Assembly (NCBI RefSeq): GCF_027594865.1
Contig: NZ_CP089391.1
Coordinates: 7,160,501-7,224,500 of the forward strand
Length of the DNA: 64,000 nucleotides
Direction of reading: 5' to 3'
From: Bradyrhizobium xenonodulans
Lineage (GTDB): Bacteria > Pseudomonadota > Alphaproteobacteria > Rhizobiales > Xanthobacteraceae
A program made the position numbers and the translations under genes. How positions within the stretch are numbered: the first letter of the stretch is position 1; the number at the start of each line of letters is the position of its first letter. This document shows positions 8,714-17,556 of this stretch, piece by piece. Under the pieces are notes generated by a model. That model saw only the letters and a list, made by a program, of their open reading frames with translations. It did not search any database and was not told the DNA's origin.

Positions 8714-9871
8714 TCAATTGACTTGCTCGGCGCTGAGGCCTCCCAGGCTGGCAAGTCGCGTCAGATGATGATCGGCATCGCCAAAAAGCATGTCGAGCAT
8801 GGTCACATGCTTGAAATAGTGGCCGATGCTGTACTCCATGGTCATTCCAATGCCGCCATGGAGCTGGATCGATTGATGGCCGATGGCCTTCGCAGATCGG
8901 CCGACCTGCACCTTTGCGGCCGAAGTTGCACGCTCGCGTTCCGTCGCCTCGTCCTCGCCCACCATCATCGCGGCATACATGGCCATCGAGCGCGACTGCT
9001 CCAATTCGACAAACATGTCGACCGCACGATGCTGCAGCACCTGGAAAGTACCAATCTTCTTGCCGAACTGCTCGCGCGCTTTCAGATAGTCGAGCGTGAT
9101 CTGCTGCATTCTTTCAAAACAGCCGACAGCTTCCGCGCAGAGCGCTGCAACCGCCTCGTCGACTACCCGGGAGATGATTGGAAAAGCCTTTTCCGGATCG
9201 CCTATGACGTCAACATTCTTAACGCGTACATTCTCAAGTGTGATCTCGGCCGCACGCAGAGCATCCTGGGTCGGATAGCCACGGCGGCTAAGGCCAGGCG
9301 CATCGGCGTCGACAAGGAAGAGACCGATCCCATTCTTCTGTCGTGTATCTCCGGACGACCGCGCAGAGACGACAATCTTATCGGCAGTATCGCCGTGAAG
9401 GACGAGGCACTTGGTGCCGTTCAGTATCCATTCGTCGCCGTCTTTCTTCGCCTGCGTTTCGACGTCGAAAAGATCGTAGCGCGACTGCGGCTCGGCATAG
9501 CCGAAGGCGAGCTTCAATCGACCTTCCGCGATACCGGGGATCAGGTCCGCCTTCTGCGCTTCGCTCGCTCCAAGCCGAAGTAGCCCCCCGGCAAGGACAA
9601 CCGTCGCCAAGTAGGGCTCGAGGATCAGCGACTTCCCGAACGCCTCCATCGCAATCATGGTCTCGACGGCGCCGCCGCCGAAGCCGCCATGCTTTTCCGA
9701 AAATGGCAATGCAAGCAGCCCGATTTCGGCGTACCGCGCCCACATTGCGTCGCTATAGCCTTTCGGATCCGTCTGATAGATGCGGCGCTTCTCAAAGCCG
9801 TAGCTGTCCGCCAACAGGCGCTCGATGCTGTTTTTGAGGAGTTGTTGTTCCTCCGATAGATCAAAATTCAC
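8714..9871 (-). CDS. Acyl-CoA dehydrogenase, second subunit type
   Basis: About 385 residues. It opens with VNFDLSEEQQLLKNSIERLL and continues with WARYAEIGLLALPFSEKHGG, AFGYAEP, and a C-terminal segment IGHQSIQLHGGIGMTMEYSIGHYFKHVTML. I place the start at a GTG (9871) because AGGAG lies nine bases before it and the homologous region begins there. The longer frame upstream overlaps the neighbouring gene. Paired divergent acyl-CoA dehydrogenase genes often form heteromeric enzymes acting on unusual acyl-CoAs, as in steroid side-chain degradation. Here the partner would be the gene at 9.9-11.1 kb. Confidence 0.88.
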   Translation of the reverse strand: MNFDLSEEQQLLKNSIERLLADSYGFEKRRIYQTDPKGYSDAMWARYAEIGLLALPFSEKHGGFGGGAVETMIAMEAFGKSLILEPYLATVVLAGGLLRLGASEAQKADLIPGIAEGRLKLAFGYAEPQSRYDLFDVETQAKKDGDEWILNGTKCLVLHGDTADKIVVSARSSGDTRQKNGIGLFLVDADAPGLSRRGYPTQDALRAAEITLENVRVKNVDVIGDPEKAFPIISRVVDEAVAALCAEAVGCFERMQQITLDYLKAREQFGKKIGTFQVLQHRAVDMFVELEQSRSMAMYAAMMVGEDEATERERATSAAKVQVGRSAKAIGHQSIQLHGGIGMTMEYSIGHYFKHVTMLDMLFGDADHHLTRLASLGGLSAEQVN

Positions 9872-9920
9872 GGTCGAAATTCTCCTGAATGAGAGGCGCC
9901 TGGCCGGTCTCCGTCGAGCA

Positions 9921-11114
9921 TCAGAGGCCGAGGATTGCTTTGGCGATGATATTCTTCTGAATTTCTCTCGACCCCGAATAGATTGACGCCGCGCGGCTGT
10001 AGAAATAACCGGGCGCGATCGTCGCGGCCCAATCGGGGCCGATCGGCGGCTCGTTACCTTCGATTTGGTCTTCCGAACGATACGGAAGGGCGTAAGGACC
10101 GACCACATCCATCAGAAGCTCCGCAATCGTCTGCTCGATTTCGGCGCCCTTGAGCTTTAGGATGGAGCTTGCGGGATCCTGTGCACCCTTCTGCTCCTTC
10201 GAGGCGTTCGCTAATACGCGAAGCTGCGTCATTTCGAGGGCCTTCAGCTGGACTTCAACAGCGGCGATCTTCTCCCGAAACGAGGCTTGGTCTATTAATG
10301 GCGCCCCGCCGGCGCAAGATCGCGCGGCAAGGTCCTTGATGCGACGGATGCTTTCCTTGGAAGAAGTTACCCCGGCATCGGAAAACCGCTCGTTGGCGAG
10401 AAGAAACTTTGCGTAGCCCCAGCCCTTGTTCTCCTCGCCGACCAAATTATCGACCGGAACACGAACGTTGTCGAAGAAGATCTCGTTGACTTCGTGACCA
10501 CCGCTGATCAACTCGATCGGGCGCACTGTAACGCCAGGTGTCTTCACGTCGACCAGGAGGAAAGAAATTCCCTGCTGCTTCTTCGCTTCGGCATTTGTCC
10601 TCACCAAGCAGAAGATCCAATCAGCGTATTGCGCCCAGGTCGTCCAGGTCTTCTGACCATTGACGATATAGTGGTCGCCCTCACGCACGGCTCGCGTTCT
10701 GAGCGAGGCGAGGTCGGAGCCGGCACCCGGCTCTGAGAAGCCTTGGCACCACCAATCCTCAGCATTGGCGATACGTGGTAGATAGTACTTTTTCTGCGCC
10801 TCGTTGCCGAAGGTGTAGATTACGGGGCCGACCAGAGACTCGCCGTAGCCAAACTGCGTCCAGGCGGGAAACGCTCGCACCTCCTCTGTAAAAATGTAGT
10901 ATTGCACAGGGGTCCAGCCTGCTCCTCCGTATTCTTTTGGCCAGGTGGGGACGCCCTTCCTGTAGAGGATGCGCACTCCGGCGGCCTTTTCGTGTTTCGA
11001 AAGCTTACGCCCTTCAGCCAGCTTGCGCCGTAGCTCCGGCGGCATGTTAACCCGCAAAAGCTGGCGCACTTCTTCGCGGAACGCCCGCTCTTCTGCTGTG
11101 AACGCGATATCCAT
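9921..11114 (-). CDS. Acyl-CoA dehydrogenase
   Basis: A 397-residue FAD-dependent dehydrogenase. It starts MDIAFTAEERAFREEVRQLL and has the FAD/substrate segment WWCQGFSEPGAGSDLASL, then NGQKTWTTWAQYADW, and the C-terminal IYSGSREIQKNIIAKAILGL typical of bacterial FadE-type enzymes. It would introduce the alpha-beta double bond into the acyl-CoA made by the ligase. It precedes a second, divergent acyl-CoA dehydrogenase by 49 bases, so a heteromeric complex is plausible. Confidence 0.9.
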   Translation of the reverse strand: MDIAFTAEERAFREEVRQLLRVNMPPELRRKLAEGRKLSKHEKAAGVRILYRKGVPTWPKEYGGAGWTPVQYYIFTEEVRAFPAWTQFGYGESLVGPVIYTFGNEAQKKYYLPRIANAEDWWCQGFSEPGAGSDLASLRTRAVREGDHYIVNGQKTWTTWAQYADWIFCLVRTNAEAKKQQGISFLLVDVKTPGVTVRPIELISGGHEVNEIFFDNVRVPVDNLVGEENKGWGYAKFLLANERFSDAGVTSSKESIRRIKDLAARSCAGGAPLIDQASFREKIAAVEVQLKALEMTQLRVLANASKEQKGAQDPASSILKLKGAEIEQTIAELLMDVVGPYALPYRSEDQIEGNEPPIGPDWAATIAPGYFYSRAASIYSGSREIQKNIIAKAILGL

Positions 11115-11146
11115 TGATCTTTCCGGTGAGCAGATTAGCTTTGATT

Positions 11147-12625
11147 TCAGCGCTGCCGGATGCTGGCGCCCACGCGCTCCGGACGAGGCAACTTGGCGTG
11201 CCGCTCGGCAAGCTCCAACAATCGCTCGCGCACAACAGCCCGCACCGGCGCGCTACGTCGCCTGGTGGCATCGACATGAATGAGCATTTGCTCGGCCATG
11301 GCGACCGGCTTGTCGTCATGCTCGCGAATGACAACATGAAAGACATGAAGGCGCTTGTCTTGGGCGCCGAGCACCTGCGTGAGCACCTGAGCGCAGTCAC
11401 CAGCACGCAGTTCCCCGAGATGGAAGAGGTGCGTCTCGACTGTATAAAAGGCTCCGCACTTGGACCGATACTCGCTATCCACCCCGACGTAACGTTCTAG
11501 GATACCGGTGGCCTCGCTGCAGAGCTGGAGGTAGCGACTTTCATTGACATGTCCGTTGCTGTCGAGCCAATCAGAGGGCATCTGAACGGGCGGCATCCGC
11601 AGTGGTCCTGAGCCGCTGTCGATCTGGACATTGTGATCGCGTAGTCCATGCTCCCAAAGCGCAAGTGTCTTTCCAGCACCCTGTCCCTGTGTACGCAAGC
11701 CCTGCAGTATGGCCACATAGCAATCGTCGCGTTTCTGTTCGAACTCGAGACTAGCAAGCTTCTCGCCTCTCGCGTCCGCTTGCTCAGCGAGCTTATCAAG
11801 GAGGGCGTTTGTGAGCTCTGGTACGTCAGTGAGCTTCGACCACGGGCACTTCAGCGTACCCCCCCATTGCTCCATAAAGCGGCGCATGCCGCCCCCCCCG
11901 CCGGCAATGCTGAAGGGACCCGTAATCGCTCGGCGTAGCCCGAAGGAGTAGCGGACGGCGTCATCGACCTCCTGCAGAGTGGCCAGATCATCGTTCACCA
12001 GCCACATCGCCTCGCGCCACATTGCTTCCTGGAGCCTGTTTGCGATAAACCCGTCCACCTCCTTGCGCACGACGAGCGGGTGCATTCCGAGCCCGCGGTA
12101 AATCTCCGCGGCCCGCGTCAGCGCGTCAGGTGGCGTGCGCTGTCCGGCGCACAACTCGACCAGCGGCAGCAAGTACACTGGGTTGAAAGGGTGCGCGACG
12201 AGGAAGCGCTCCGGCCGATCCATCTCGACCTGCAGCAAGGACGGACGCAGACCTGACGTCGACGAGCAGATCAGGGTCTCCGGTGCAGCGGCTCGGCTGG
12301 CAGCCGCGAGTAGCTGCCGCTTCAGCTCCAGCCGTTCCGGCGCAGACTCCTGTACGAGTTCGACGTCACGCACCGCGTCCGCAACCGAATCCACAACCGA
12401 CAGAACACCTTCCGGCGGCAGCGGGAGGCGCGTCAATCGCCGATATGCACGCCGCGCATTGGATATCTGCTGCTGCACTTTTTCAACAGCGCCAGGCGCA
12501 GGGTCATGCAGGCGCACGCTCACTCCATTAAGGATAAAGCGTGCGGCCCACCCGCCCCCGATCACTCCGCCGCCCAACAACCCCACAGTTCGCGGCCGCT
12601 TTTCAAACATGGTTCCTGGCCTCAT
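11147..12625 (-). CDS. L-carnitine dehydrogenase / betainyl-CoA thioesterase fusion-like protein
   Basis: About 492 residues in two parts. Residues 1-320 are a 3-hydroxyacyl-CoA dehydrogenase fold (VGLLGGGVIGGGWAARF, LVQESAPERLELKRQL, CSSTSGL, FLVAHPFNPVYLLPLVEL, FIANRLQEAMWREAMWL). Residues from about 340 form a hotdog thioesterase (SNGHVNESRYLQLCSEAT, then FYTVETHLFHLGELRAGD). This fusion is the known architecture of rhizobial carnitine dehydrogenase with betainyl-CoA thioesterase. The dehydrogenase makes 3-dehydrocarnitine, BKACE cleaves it, and the thioesterase releases glycine betaine. The ATG at 12625 overlaps the stop of the truncated BKACE as TGATG. A second ATG at 12610 is also possible. 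Confidence 0.87.
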   Translation of the reverse strand: MRPGTMFEKRPRTVGLLGGGVIGGGWAARFILNGVSVRLHDPAPGAVEKVQQQISNARRAYRRLTRLPLPPEGVLSVVDSVADAVRDVELVQESAPERLELKRQLLAAASRAAAPETLICSSTSGLRPSLLQVEMDRPERFLVAHPFNPVYLLPLVELCAGQRTPPDALTRAAEIYRGLGMHPLVVRKEVDGFIANRLQEAMWREAMWLVNDDLATLQEVDDAVRYSFGLRRAITGPFSIAGGGGGMRRFMEQWGGTLKCPWSKLTDVPELTNALLDKLAEQADARGEKLASLEFEQKRDDCYVAILQGLRTQGQGAGKTLALWEHGLRDHNVQIDSGSGPLRMPPVQMPSDWLDSNGHVNESRYLQLCSEATGILERYVGVDSEYRSKCGAFYTVETHLFHLGELRAGDCAQVLTQVLGAQDKRLHVFHVVIREHDDKPVAMAEQMLIHVDATRRRSAPVRAVVRERLLELAERHAKLPRPERVGASIRQR

Positions 12626-12999
12626 CAAAGATGGACTTTGAGCACGAGCTTCGCGCGCACAAGCGCGCCCGCCATGTCCGTCCGCCTGGCGTCCGCGAAC
12701 TGGGGGAATTCAGGCCCACCCAGCACGACGTCTCCGCCTAATCGTCTCGTTAGGTTGATCTCGGGATCTAAATCCGACCCTCCGATGCGCCGCACCACCT
12801 CGCGATGGAGCGCCGGATTGCGGGTGCCTGGGCGGGTTTTGTGATCACCGACATGAATGTGCACTACAGCTGCCTGTTCGAGCGGCGCCTCGATCGCCGA
12901 GTCCGCTATCTGCTTAGGGACCGCCGTCACATGCGGGCGATGCTCCACCGCCTCCCCAGCCCCCACAACAGCGCAGGTGATGAACACCTCGGAAGTCAT
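12625..12999 (-). pseudogene. Truncated BKACE (DUF849) gene
   Basis: The frame begins MTSEVFITCAVVGAGEAVE, a typical BKACE start, and keeps the QIADSAIEA and VVHIHVGD zinc segment and INLTRRLGGDVVLGGPE. It stops after 124 residues, where family members have about 295, so the barrel and the Glu ligand are lost. The zinc segment reads HIHVGD instead of HIHVRD, and several other normally fixed residues are changed. Its stop is coupled to the dehydrogenase/thioesterase fusion gene (TGATG). An internal deletion has probably removed the last 170 codons, leaving a translated leader for the fusion gene. The intact BKACE at 3.5 kb could supply the activity. Confidence 0.75.
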
Positions 13000-13170
13000 T
13001 CCCGCCCTCTCCCGTCGCTGCAGACCTGGGCTGCCCAAAGCCCGGCGGCGATAGGGTTTTATCGAAAGAAAACGTACTCCGGCCCTCGATCTGGATTTGA
13101 CTAATAAAGCCGCGCGCCAAGCAGAAATTCTGCGCTCTATCGACAAAGGATGAAGTTTTGTCGCGCAGGT
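13000..13170 (-). promoter_or_regulatory. Promoter/leader region of BKACE-fusion operon, copied at 14.76 kb
   Basis: This stretch aligns by eye with 14756-14945 in several blocks: the start codon region (GGTGATGAACACCTCGGAA on the plus strand), GGCGATA before a T-rich run, the palindrome with flanks AAGC(A/C)GAAATTCTGCGC, and a GATGAAG block downstream. The shared layout indicates a duplicated regulatory region for minus-strand BKACE-type genes. The 13171-13552 interval holds nothing I can identify. Confidence 0.5.
13121..13133. promoter_or_regulatory. Palindromic operator-like site GCAGAAATTCTGC
   Basis: Perfect 6-bp arms (GCAGAA / TTCTGC) around one central base, about 122 bases before the truncated BKACE start. 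The same motif recurs with 0-2 changes at 2887, 14876, 58600 and 59009, all intergenic. Confidence 0.5.
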
Positions 13171-13541
13171 CCCGAGGCCGATGCAAGGAAGCAACCGCCT
13201 ATCGATCGGACTTGGCCGATGTAAGATCAAAGGACAGTGGAGATCTCTGCGATGGGTCTCTCGAGCCGAAGCGGGTGCTCGCCCATCTTAAGCACCAAAC
13301 AGCACTGGCAGGGAGCACGCAATGATCTGTCGACGCGAGAGGCAGTTTGCGTATGTCCAGATTTGAGGCCTCCCGTGCCTCATCGAAGCAGTAGCGCGTC
13401 AACGCCAGCGCCAAACACCGAGCCAGCGTGAATAAGTCCAGCGTCATCTTCGCATGACGATGCACTGCATCCATTTGTGCGAACTGCCCTGTCCGATGAA
13501 ACTCATCGGCTAGCGACTTGGCGACGGAAGAATCGACCGGG

Positions 13542-13576
13542 TCGAAGAAAAGGGGCCACTCCCGAAGGAGTGGCCC
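13542..13576 (-). terminator. Rho-independent terminator of D-2-hydroxyacid dehydrogenase
   Basis: On the minus strand GGGCCACTCC and GGAGTGGCCC form a perfect 10-bp stem with a UUCG tetraloop, followed by CTTTTCTT. It lies about 100 bases past the dehydrogenase stop. Confidence 0.85.
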
Positions 13577-13679
13577 GCAAGTTTGGGAGGAACGCCCCCA
13601 CGCGAGAACCGCTGAAATCAGGCCGCAGCCTGGTCAAACGGCGAGATGCAGAGCGAGCACTCGCCTTGAATCTCTATAG

Positions 13680-14657
13680 TCAGTACCCTCGCGTCAGATC
13701 GATCACATTCTGCAATGGCTTCTTCTCGATGAACCGTTGCAGATTAGCGGCGAATATCTCGAACAGGCGCGCGGAGTAGTCGCTCGGATACCCTGAAACG
13801 TGGGGAGCGACGAGAACATTAGGCATTGTCCAGAGCGGACTGTCGGCCGGGAGCGGTTCTTGCTCAAATACATCGAGAAGGGCCCCTGCTATGGTCCCTG
13901 CTTGCAGTTCCTTCACAAGCTCGCTCTCCGCAACGACAGACCCGCGAGCAATGTTAACCAGAAATGAACTGCGCCGCATAAGACGAAGCTGTTCACGGCC
14001 GATTAGCTTGGTCGTTTCGGGAACGAGGGGAACGGCAAGCACAACGAAGTCGGAGAGTTGCAAAAGCTCTGCAAGGCCATCGGGCGGGAGGAGCCGGTCG
14101 ACGCCCTCCACTGGCGTGCTGACGTCGCGCTTCGTGCCGAGCACTGTCATCCCCGCGCCTTTGCCGCGGCGGGCGATGGCGGCCCCGATCGAGCCCAGCC
14201 CGACCACGCCGAGCGTCTTCTGCGAAATCGGCGGCACCGGTCGCGTGTGCCATTCCTTGCGAGACTGCTCCTGCATGAACCGCGGGAAGTCCCAGTGCAT
14301 CATGCCAATGCCCGTCATTACAAAATCGGCGATGGAATCACCATGGACGCCCCGAGCATTGGTGACCATGAGATCGCGGATACGGTTGCAAGTCGGCAAG
14401 ATCGCGTCGATGCCTGCAGAGGTCGACTGGAACCAGCGCAGCCGACGGGCCTTGTCCAAGACCTGGGGAGGAAAATCGATGCCGGAGCCCACAATGACAT
14501 CCGCATCCGCCACTTGGGATTCTAACGACGCAGTATCCTTGGCGCTCAAGACGCGCAACGCGGGAAAGCGTTCACGGGCGAGGCGAGCAACCTCGGAACC
14601 ATGGACCAAGACAGTGACGGCATCGCTGGCCGAAGATGTGGAGGATGTCATCACCAA
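13680..14657 (-). CDS. D-2-hydroxyacid dehydrogenase (NAD-dependent)
   Basis: A 325-residue member of the D-isomer-specific 2-hydroxyacid dehydrogenase family. It has the Rossmann loop TLGVVGLGSIGAAIARRGK, the substrate Arg in NIARGSVV, the Glu in FEQEPLP and the catalytic His in APHVSG. It probably reduces a 2-oxo acid (glyoxylate, hydroxypyruvate or a branched analogue) or oxidises the hydroxy acid. Upstream, the start of a BKACE-like frame overlaps it by a few bases, so it now seems to be driven by a promoter that once served a BKACE gene. A good terminator follows. Confidence 0.9.
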   Translation of the reverse strand: MVMTSSTSSASDAVTVLVHGSEVARLARERFPALRVLSAKDTASLESQVADADVIVGSGIDFPPQVLDKARRLRWFQSTSAGIDAILPTCNRIRDLMVTNARGVHGDSIADFVMTGIGMMHWDFPRFMQEQSRKEWHTRPVPPISQKTLGVVGLGSIGAAIARRGKGAGMTVLGTKRDVSTPVEGVDRLLPPDGLAELLQLSDFVVLAVPLVPETTKLIGREQLRLMRRSSFLVNIARGSVVAESELVKELQAGTIAGALLDVFEQEPLPADSPLWTMPNVLVAPHVSGYPSDYSARLFEIFAANLQRFIEKKPLQNVIDLTRGY

Positions 14658-14755
14658 TTCGTCCTTGTTACTCGAGTAAACCGAAACGATTCTTGAGCAC
14701 TATCGTGCCCTGCTCTTCCCTCAGCTGCACAGGTGATGAACACCTCGGAAATCAA
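14651..14755 (-). pseudogene. BKACE N-terminal remnant
   Basis: From a TTG at 14755 the frame reads ISEVFITCAAEGRAG, matching the first ten residues of BKACE proteins (compare MTSEVFITCA at 12999), then loses similarity and stops inside the start of the hydroxyacid dehydrogenase. About 27 of 31 bases around the start match the other copy. It looks like the surviving edge of a deleted BKACE gene. Confidence 0.5.
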
Positions 14756-14945
14756 TGCACCTTCTCCTGTCGTTGGAAGCCCGACCTGTTCCCGATCCGG
14801 GCTCGGCGATAAAATTTGTCCGGAAAGTTTTAGTCTGCTGAGGGATCGGAAATTGACCAATGTGGTCGGTTACAAGCCGAAATTCTGCGCATTATCTGCA
14901 GAAAATGAAGCTTTTATCGCCTCGGGCGATAAGCTAGCGCAAACA
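14756..14945 (-). promoter_or_regulatory. Second copy of the BKACE-type promoter region
   Basis: Parallels 13000-13170 in block order. It contains the site GCCGAAATTCTGC (14876-14888, one change from the perfect palindrome) and a nearby TCTGCAGA. It presumably drives the D-2-hydroxyacid dehydrogenase. Confidence 0.45.
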
Positions 14946-15531
14946 AGCGTTATGAAGGCTTAGCCGCATCCATTTCCAGATAGCCACCGCATCCATCACC
15001 AAGCGCGCCAGGGCCATGCCGGCCGGCCAGATGAGCAGCGCACGTCATCCGGCGCACCAGGTGCGCGCCTTGAGGATAAAGCAGGTACCGCATTTGCGCA
15101 GCCGGGAAGACGTCGCTTGTCCAGACATCGACATCAGTTGAACCCGAGCCGTGGAAGGGGGCGAGGTCGGGAGATCATCTCAGCCGCTTTGCTCTTCTCG
15201 ATGCACGCCAACCACTCTCGTTTCTGCTGCTCTCCATCGCGCCAGAAGGCATGAGCGAGCAAGGCCCCGCAGCGCGGCCTAGATCCGCGTGGCCAGCAAA
15301 AGCAGCAGCCGCGGTCCATGCCGGCACCAACCAATAGCGTCAGACAGGACGAAGGCTGGTGAGGGCATTAAGGATCATCGCATTTCACCGCTGATCGCTC
15401 TCTTTACTACTCCTGCTTGTATAACGTACAAGTCTGCCGGTTCGGGGAGAACGGAGACCTCGAGCCATTGGGTTTGGGGGCCTGAGATCAATGCAAAGCT
15501 CAACCGGCCGCTTCGAAGAGGTGCAAAGTCA
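14946..15531. other. Intergenic region upstream of the HNH gene
   Basis: About 585 bases with no supportable gene. A 66-residue frame on the minus strand (15134-15334) lacks start signals and family signature. The promoter for the HNH/DGQHR pair should lie here but I could not place it. Confidence 0.4.
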
Positions 15532-16326
15532 ATGCTCTGGCGGCCTACGACTTACGGCGAGCGCGCATTTCTACATATCTACGAGGCGCTAGGTCGCCAT
15601 GTGAGCGTCGATGCATCATTCGGCGCAACGCTGGACTTTCTGGTGAACGAGCGATCGTTCCAGGAATTCGCGAAGCTTCATGCGACGATTGAAACATTCA
15701 TCAGATGCATGCGGGCGGCGGTCTATCTCCAGCCGGAAATCGGCCACCTTGCGCCAACCGACTACGGCAAACAACTGGGCAAGCGCGACTACGTACCTCG
15801 CAGGCTTTCGTCCGACCGCCGATTTTGTGAATTGCTCAAGCAGACCGCAATAGTCAGCTTCGAGGCAAAAGACGCTCCGCCTGCCGTCGCCAGGGATATC
15901 AAACATGAGACCTCACGATGCTATCTATGCGGAATCAAGCTGGCGAAGACCGGGCCACAGCATTCCAAACCAACCGTGGAGCACTTGTGGCCTTTGAGCC
16001 TGGGCGGCGAGTCGATTGAGGAAAACCTCATAGCCGCCTGCCACGATTGCAACACCAAGCGCGCGAATTCCATAACCTGGGCTTGGGGGCCGGTACAGTC
16101 CACCGACTATCGACATGATCCGAAAATCAATCCGGACGTTCAACTACGCATCTCATTGGCCATGGCCAAACTGATGCTGGAAGCCTCCGGAGAGCGTCGG
16201 GGGGGTCGTTGTTCGCTGAAGGAAGCGGCGCTGCGGCTCGCTCCGCTATTTCCCAATCTCGACATCAAAGATGGCCGGCATCGGGTCTATTTCGAATTAT
16301 TAGATGAAGTGAGGAAAGCCGGATGA
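15532..16326 (+). CDS. HNH endonuclease coupled to a DGQHR-domain gene
   Basis: About 264 residues. The C-terminal half has a zinc-ribbon HNH nuclease core: Cys130-x2-Cys133, then Glu150-His151 (VEHLWPLSLGG), Asn165 (EENLI) and Cys170-x2-Cys173 with His171, ending CNTKR. The first 120 residues are helical-looking and unrecognised. I use the ATG at 15532 because AGAGG lies before it, while the upstream extension has no protein-like character. The stop overlaps the start of the DGQHR gene (ATGA), so the pair is translationally coupled. HNH enzymes of this type cut DNA, and together with a DndB-like protein this suggests a restriction or defence role (inference). Confidence 0.8.
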   Translation: MLWRPTTYGERAFLHIYEALGRHVSVDASFGATLDFLVNERSFQEFAKLHATIETFIRCMRAAVYLQPEIGHLAPTDYGKQLGKRDYVPRRLSSDRRFCELLKQTAIVSFEAKDAPPAVARDIKHETSRCYLCGIKLAKTGPQHSKPTVEHLWPLSLGGESIEENLIAACHDCNTKRANSITWAWGPVQSTDYRHDPKINPDVQLRISLAMAKLMLEASGERRGGRCSLKEAALRLAPLFPNLDIKDGRHRVYFELLDEVRKAG

Positions 16327-17543
16327 AAAGTCCGTCAAAGACCAAGACATTTGATTATTTCGCTCTCAGCTACTCGCAACGAGGAACAAAGAACTCTCCA
16401 AAGTTCATCATGTTTCACGCGCCAGCGGCTGAGATTATCGAATGGGCTGATGTTGATCGGCTAAAGCCAGACAACCTCACCGGAGCGCAGCGCCCTCTTC
16501 GAGATCTGAAAGTTAAGAAGGTCGCAAAATTTCTCGACGCAGACCCACGTAACACCATTCCGACCGCTGTTGTGGTCGCTCTCGATGCTGATGCGGTCAG
16601 CTTTACTGGAAATGCAGACAAGAAGGATCGCGGGCAATGCGGTAAACTCGTCATTTCACTCAAGGGTACGGAGAAGCCGGGCCTCATCATTGATGGTCAG
16701 CACCGCGCCTTTGGCGTGGCAAAGCACAGCGCGATGCTTCAACTGAACGTGATTGCATTCATCGGCGGAGATGATGCCGAACGCGCATTCCAGTTTGTCG
16801 TGATCAACAATAGCGCAACGCGCGTTTCCAGAGATCACATCAGGGCACTCAATCTCGCGTTCGATAAGGACACGCTGAACGATCGACTGGTGCAGAGTGC
16901 TGGCGTAACGTTGGGAATGAAGGATGCTAAATTCGAAGATTACACGTTCGTAGATAGCATCCCGCCGTTCAAGGGGCTTTTGGACTGGCCGACCAACAAG
17001 CATGGCTATATCGCGCCGAACGCGATCGAGAGTGCCTTGGCCGAGACACGGGACCGAGCGACGTTGCTAGGTATCGAAGACCTGGAGCGCGACTTCTTTC
17101 TCGCGATCTGGATGCGAATAAAAGAGCGGTTCGGCCCCGCCTGGCGGGCGAACACGCCGGACAAGCCCAGTCACCTTTTGCAAAAAGTCTCCATTATTGT
17201 CCTGACCATATATGTCTTAGACAGCCTTGAGGCAGCACAGCGGATGTCCGATCAACCGCTGGACTTCGCCAACGAGGAGATTTTTGCGAGTTCGGTCGAT
17301 CGCGTTCTGAAGCGCATTCCACTCGAGTTCTGGACAGTCGAATGGCAGCAGAAAGAACTCGACACCGGCGCCGGGCGCGATGTCTTGCTGGAAGCATTGA
17401 AGACCATCGATTCAAACGCTCGTTATGGCCGTCCGTGGTACGACCGTGTCGCACTCGTTGATCCCGGAGACCTAACAGACCAATATGATCGGCCACACGC
17501 CCCGAAGAAGAAGGTCAAGAAGGCGACCAAGAAGCGGGCGTAG
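16323..17543 (+). CDS. DGQHR domain protein (DndB-like)
   Basis: A 406-residue member of the DGQHR/DndB superfamily. The signature DGQHR sits at residues 124-128 (GLIIDGQHRAFG), after a ParB-like segment (GAQRPLRDLKVKKVAKFL) and before FQFVVINNSATRVSRDHI. The C-terminus is a lysine-rich tail (KKKVKKATKKRA) that could bind nucleic acid. DndB in phosphorothioate systems is a DNA-binding ATPase and regulator, and the DpdB proteins at 31.4 and 33.8 kb belong to the same superfamily. Coupled to the HNH nuclease upstream and followed by a strong terminator, it forms a closed two-gene unit. Confidence 0.85.
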   Translation: MKSPSKTKTFDYFALSYSQRGTKNSPKFIMFHAPAAEIIEWADVDRLKPDNLTGAQRPLRDLKVKKVAKFLDADPRNTIPTAVVVALDADAVSFTGNADKKDRGQCGKLVISLKGTEKPGLIIDGQHRAFGVAKHSAMLQLNVIAFIGGDDAERAFQFVVINNSATRVSRDHIRALNLAFDKDTLNDRLVQSAGVTLGMKDAKFEDYTFVDSIPPFKGLLDWPTNKHGYIAPNAIESALAETRDRATLLGIEDLERDFFLAIWMRIKERFGPAWRANTPDKPSHLLQKVSIIVLTIYVLDSLEAAQRMSDQPLDFANEEIFASSVDRVLKRIPLEFWTVEWQQKELDTGAGRDVLLEALKTIDSNARYGRPWYDRVALVDPGDLTDQYDRPHAPKKKVKKATKKRA

Positions 17544-17556
17544 GACGAGATGTAAA

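Noticed and set aside
8723..9583. Plus-strand frame of 286 codons
   Set aside because: Antisense shadow of the acyl-CoA dehydrogenase gene, without a ribosome site or recognisable motif.
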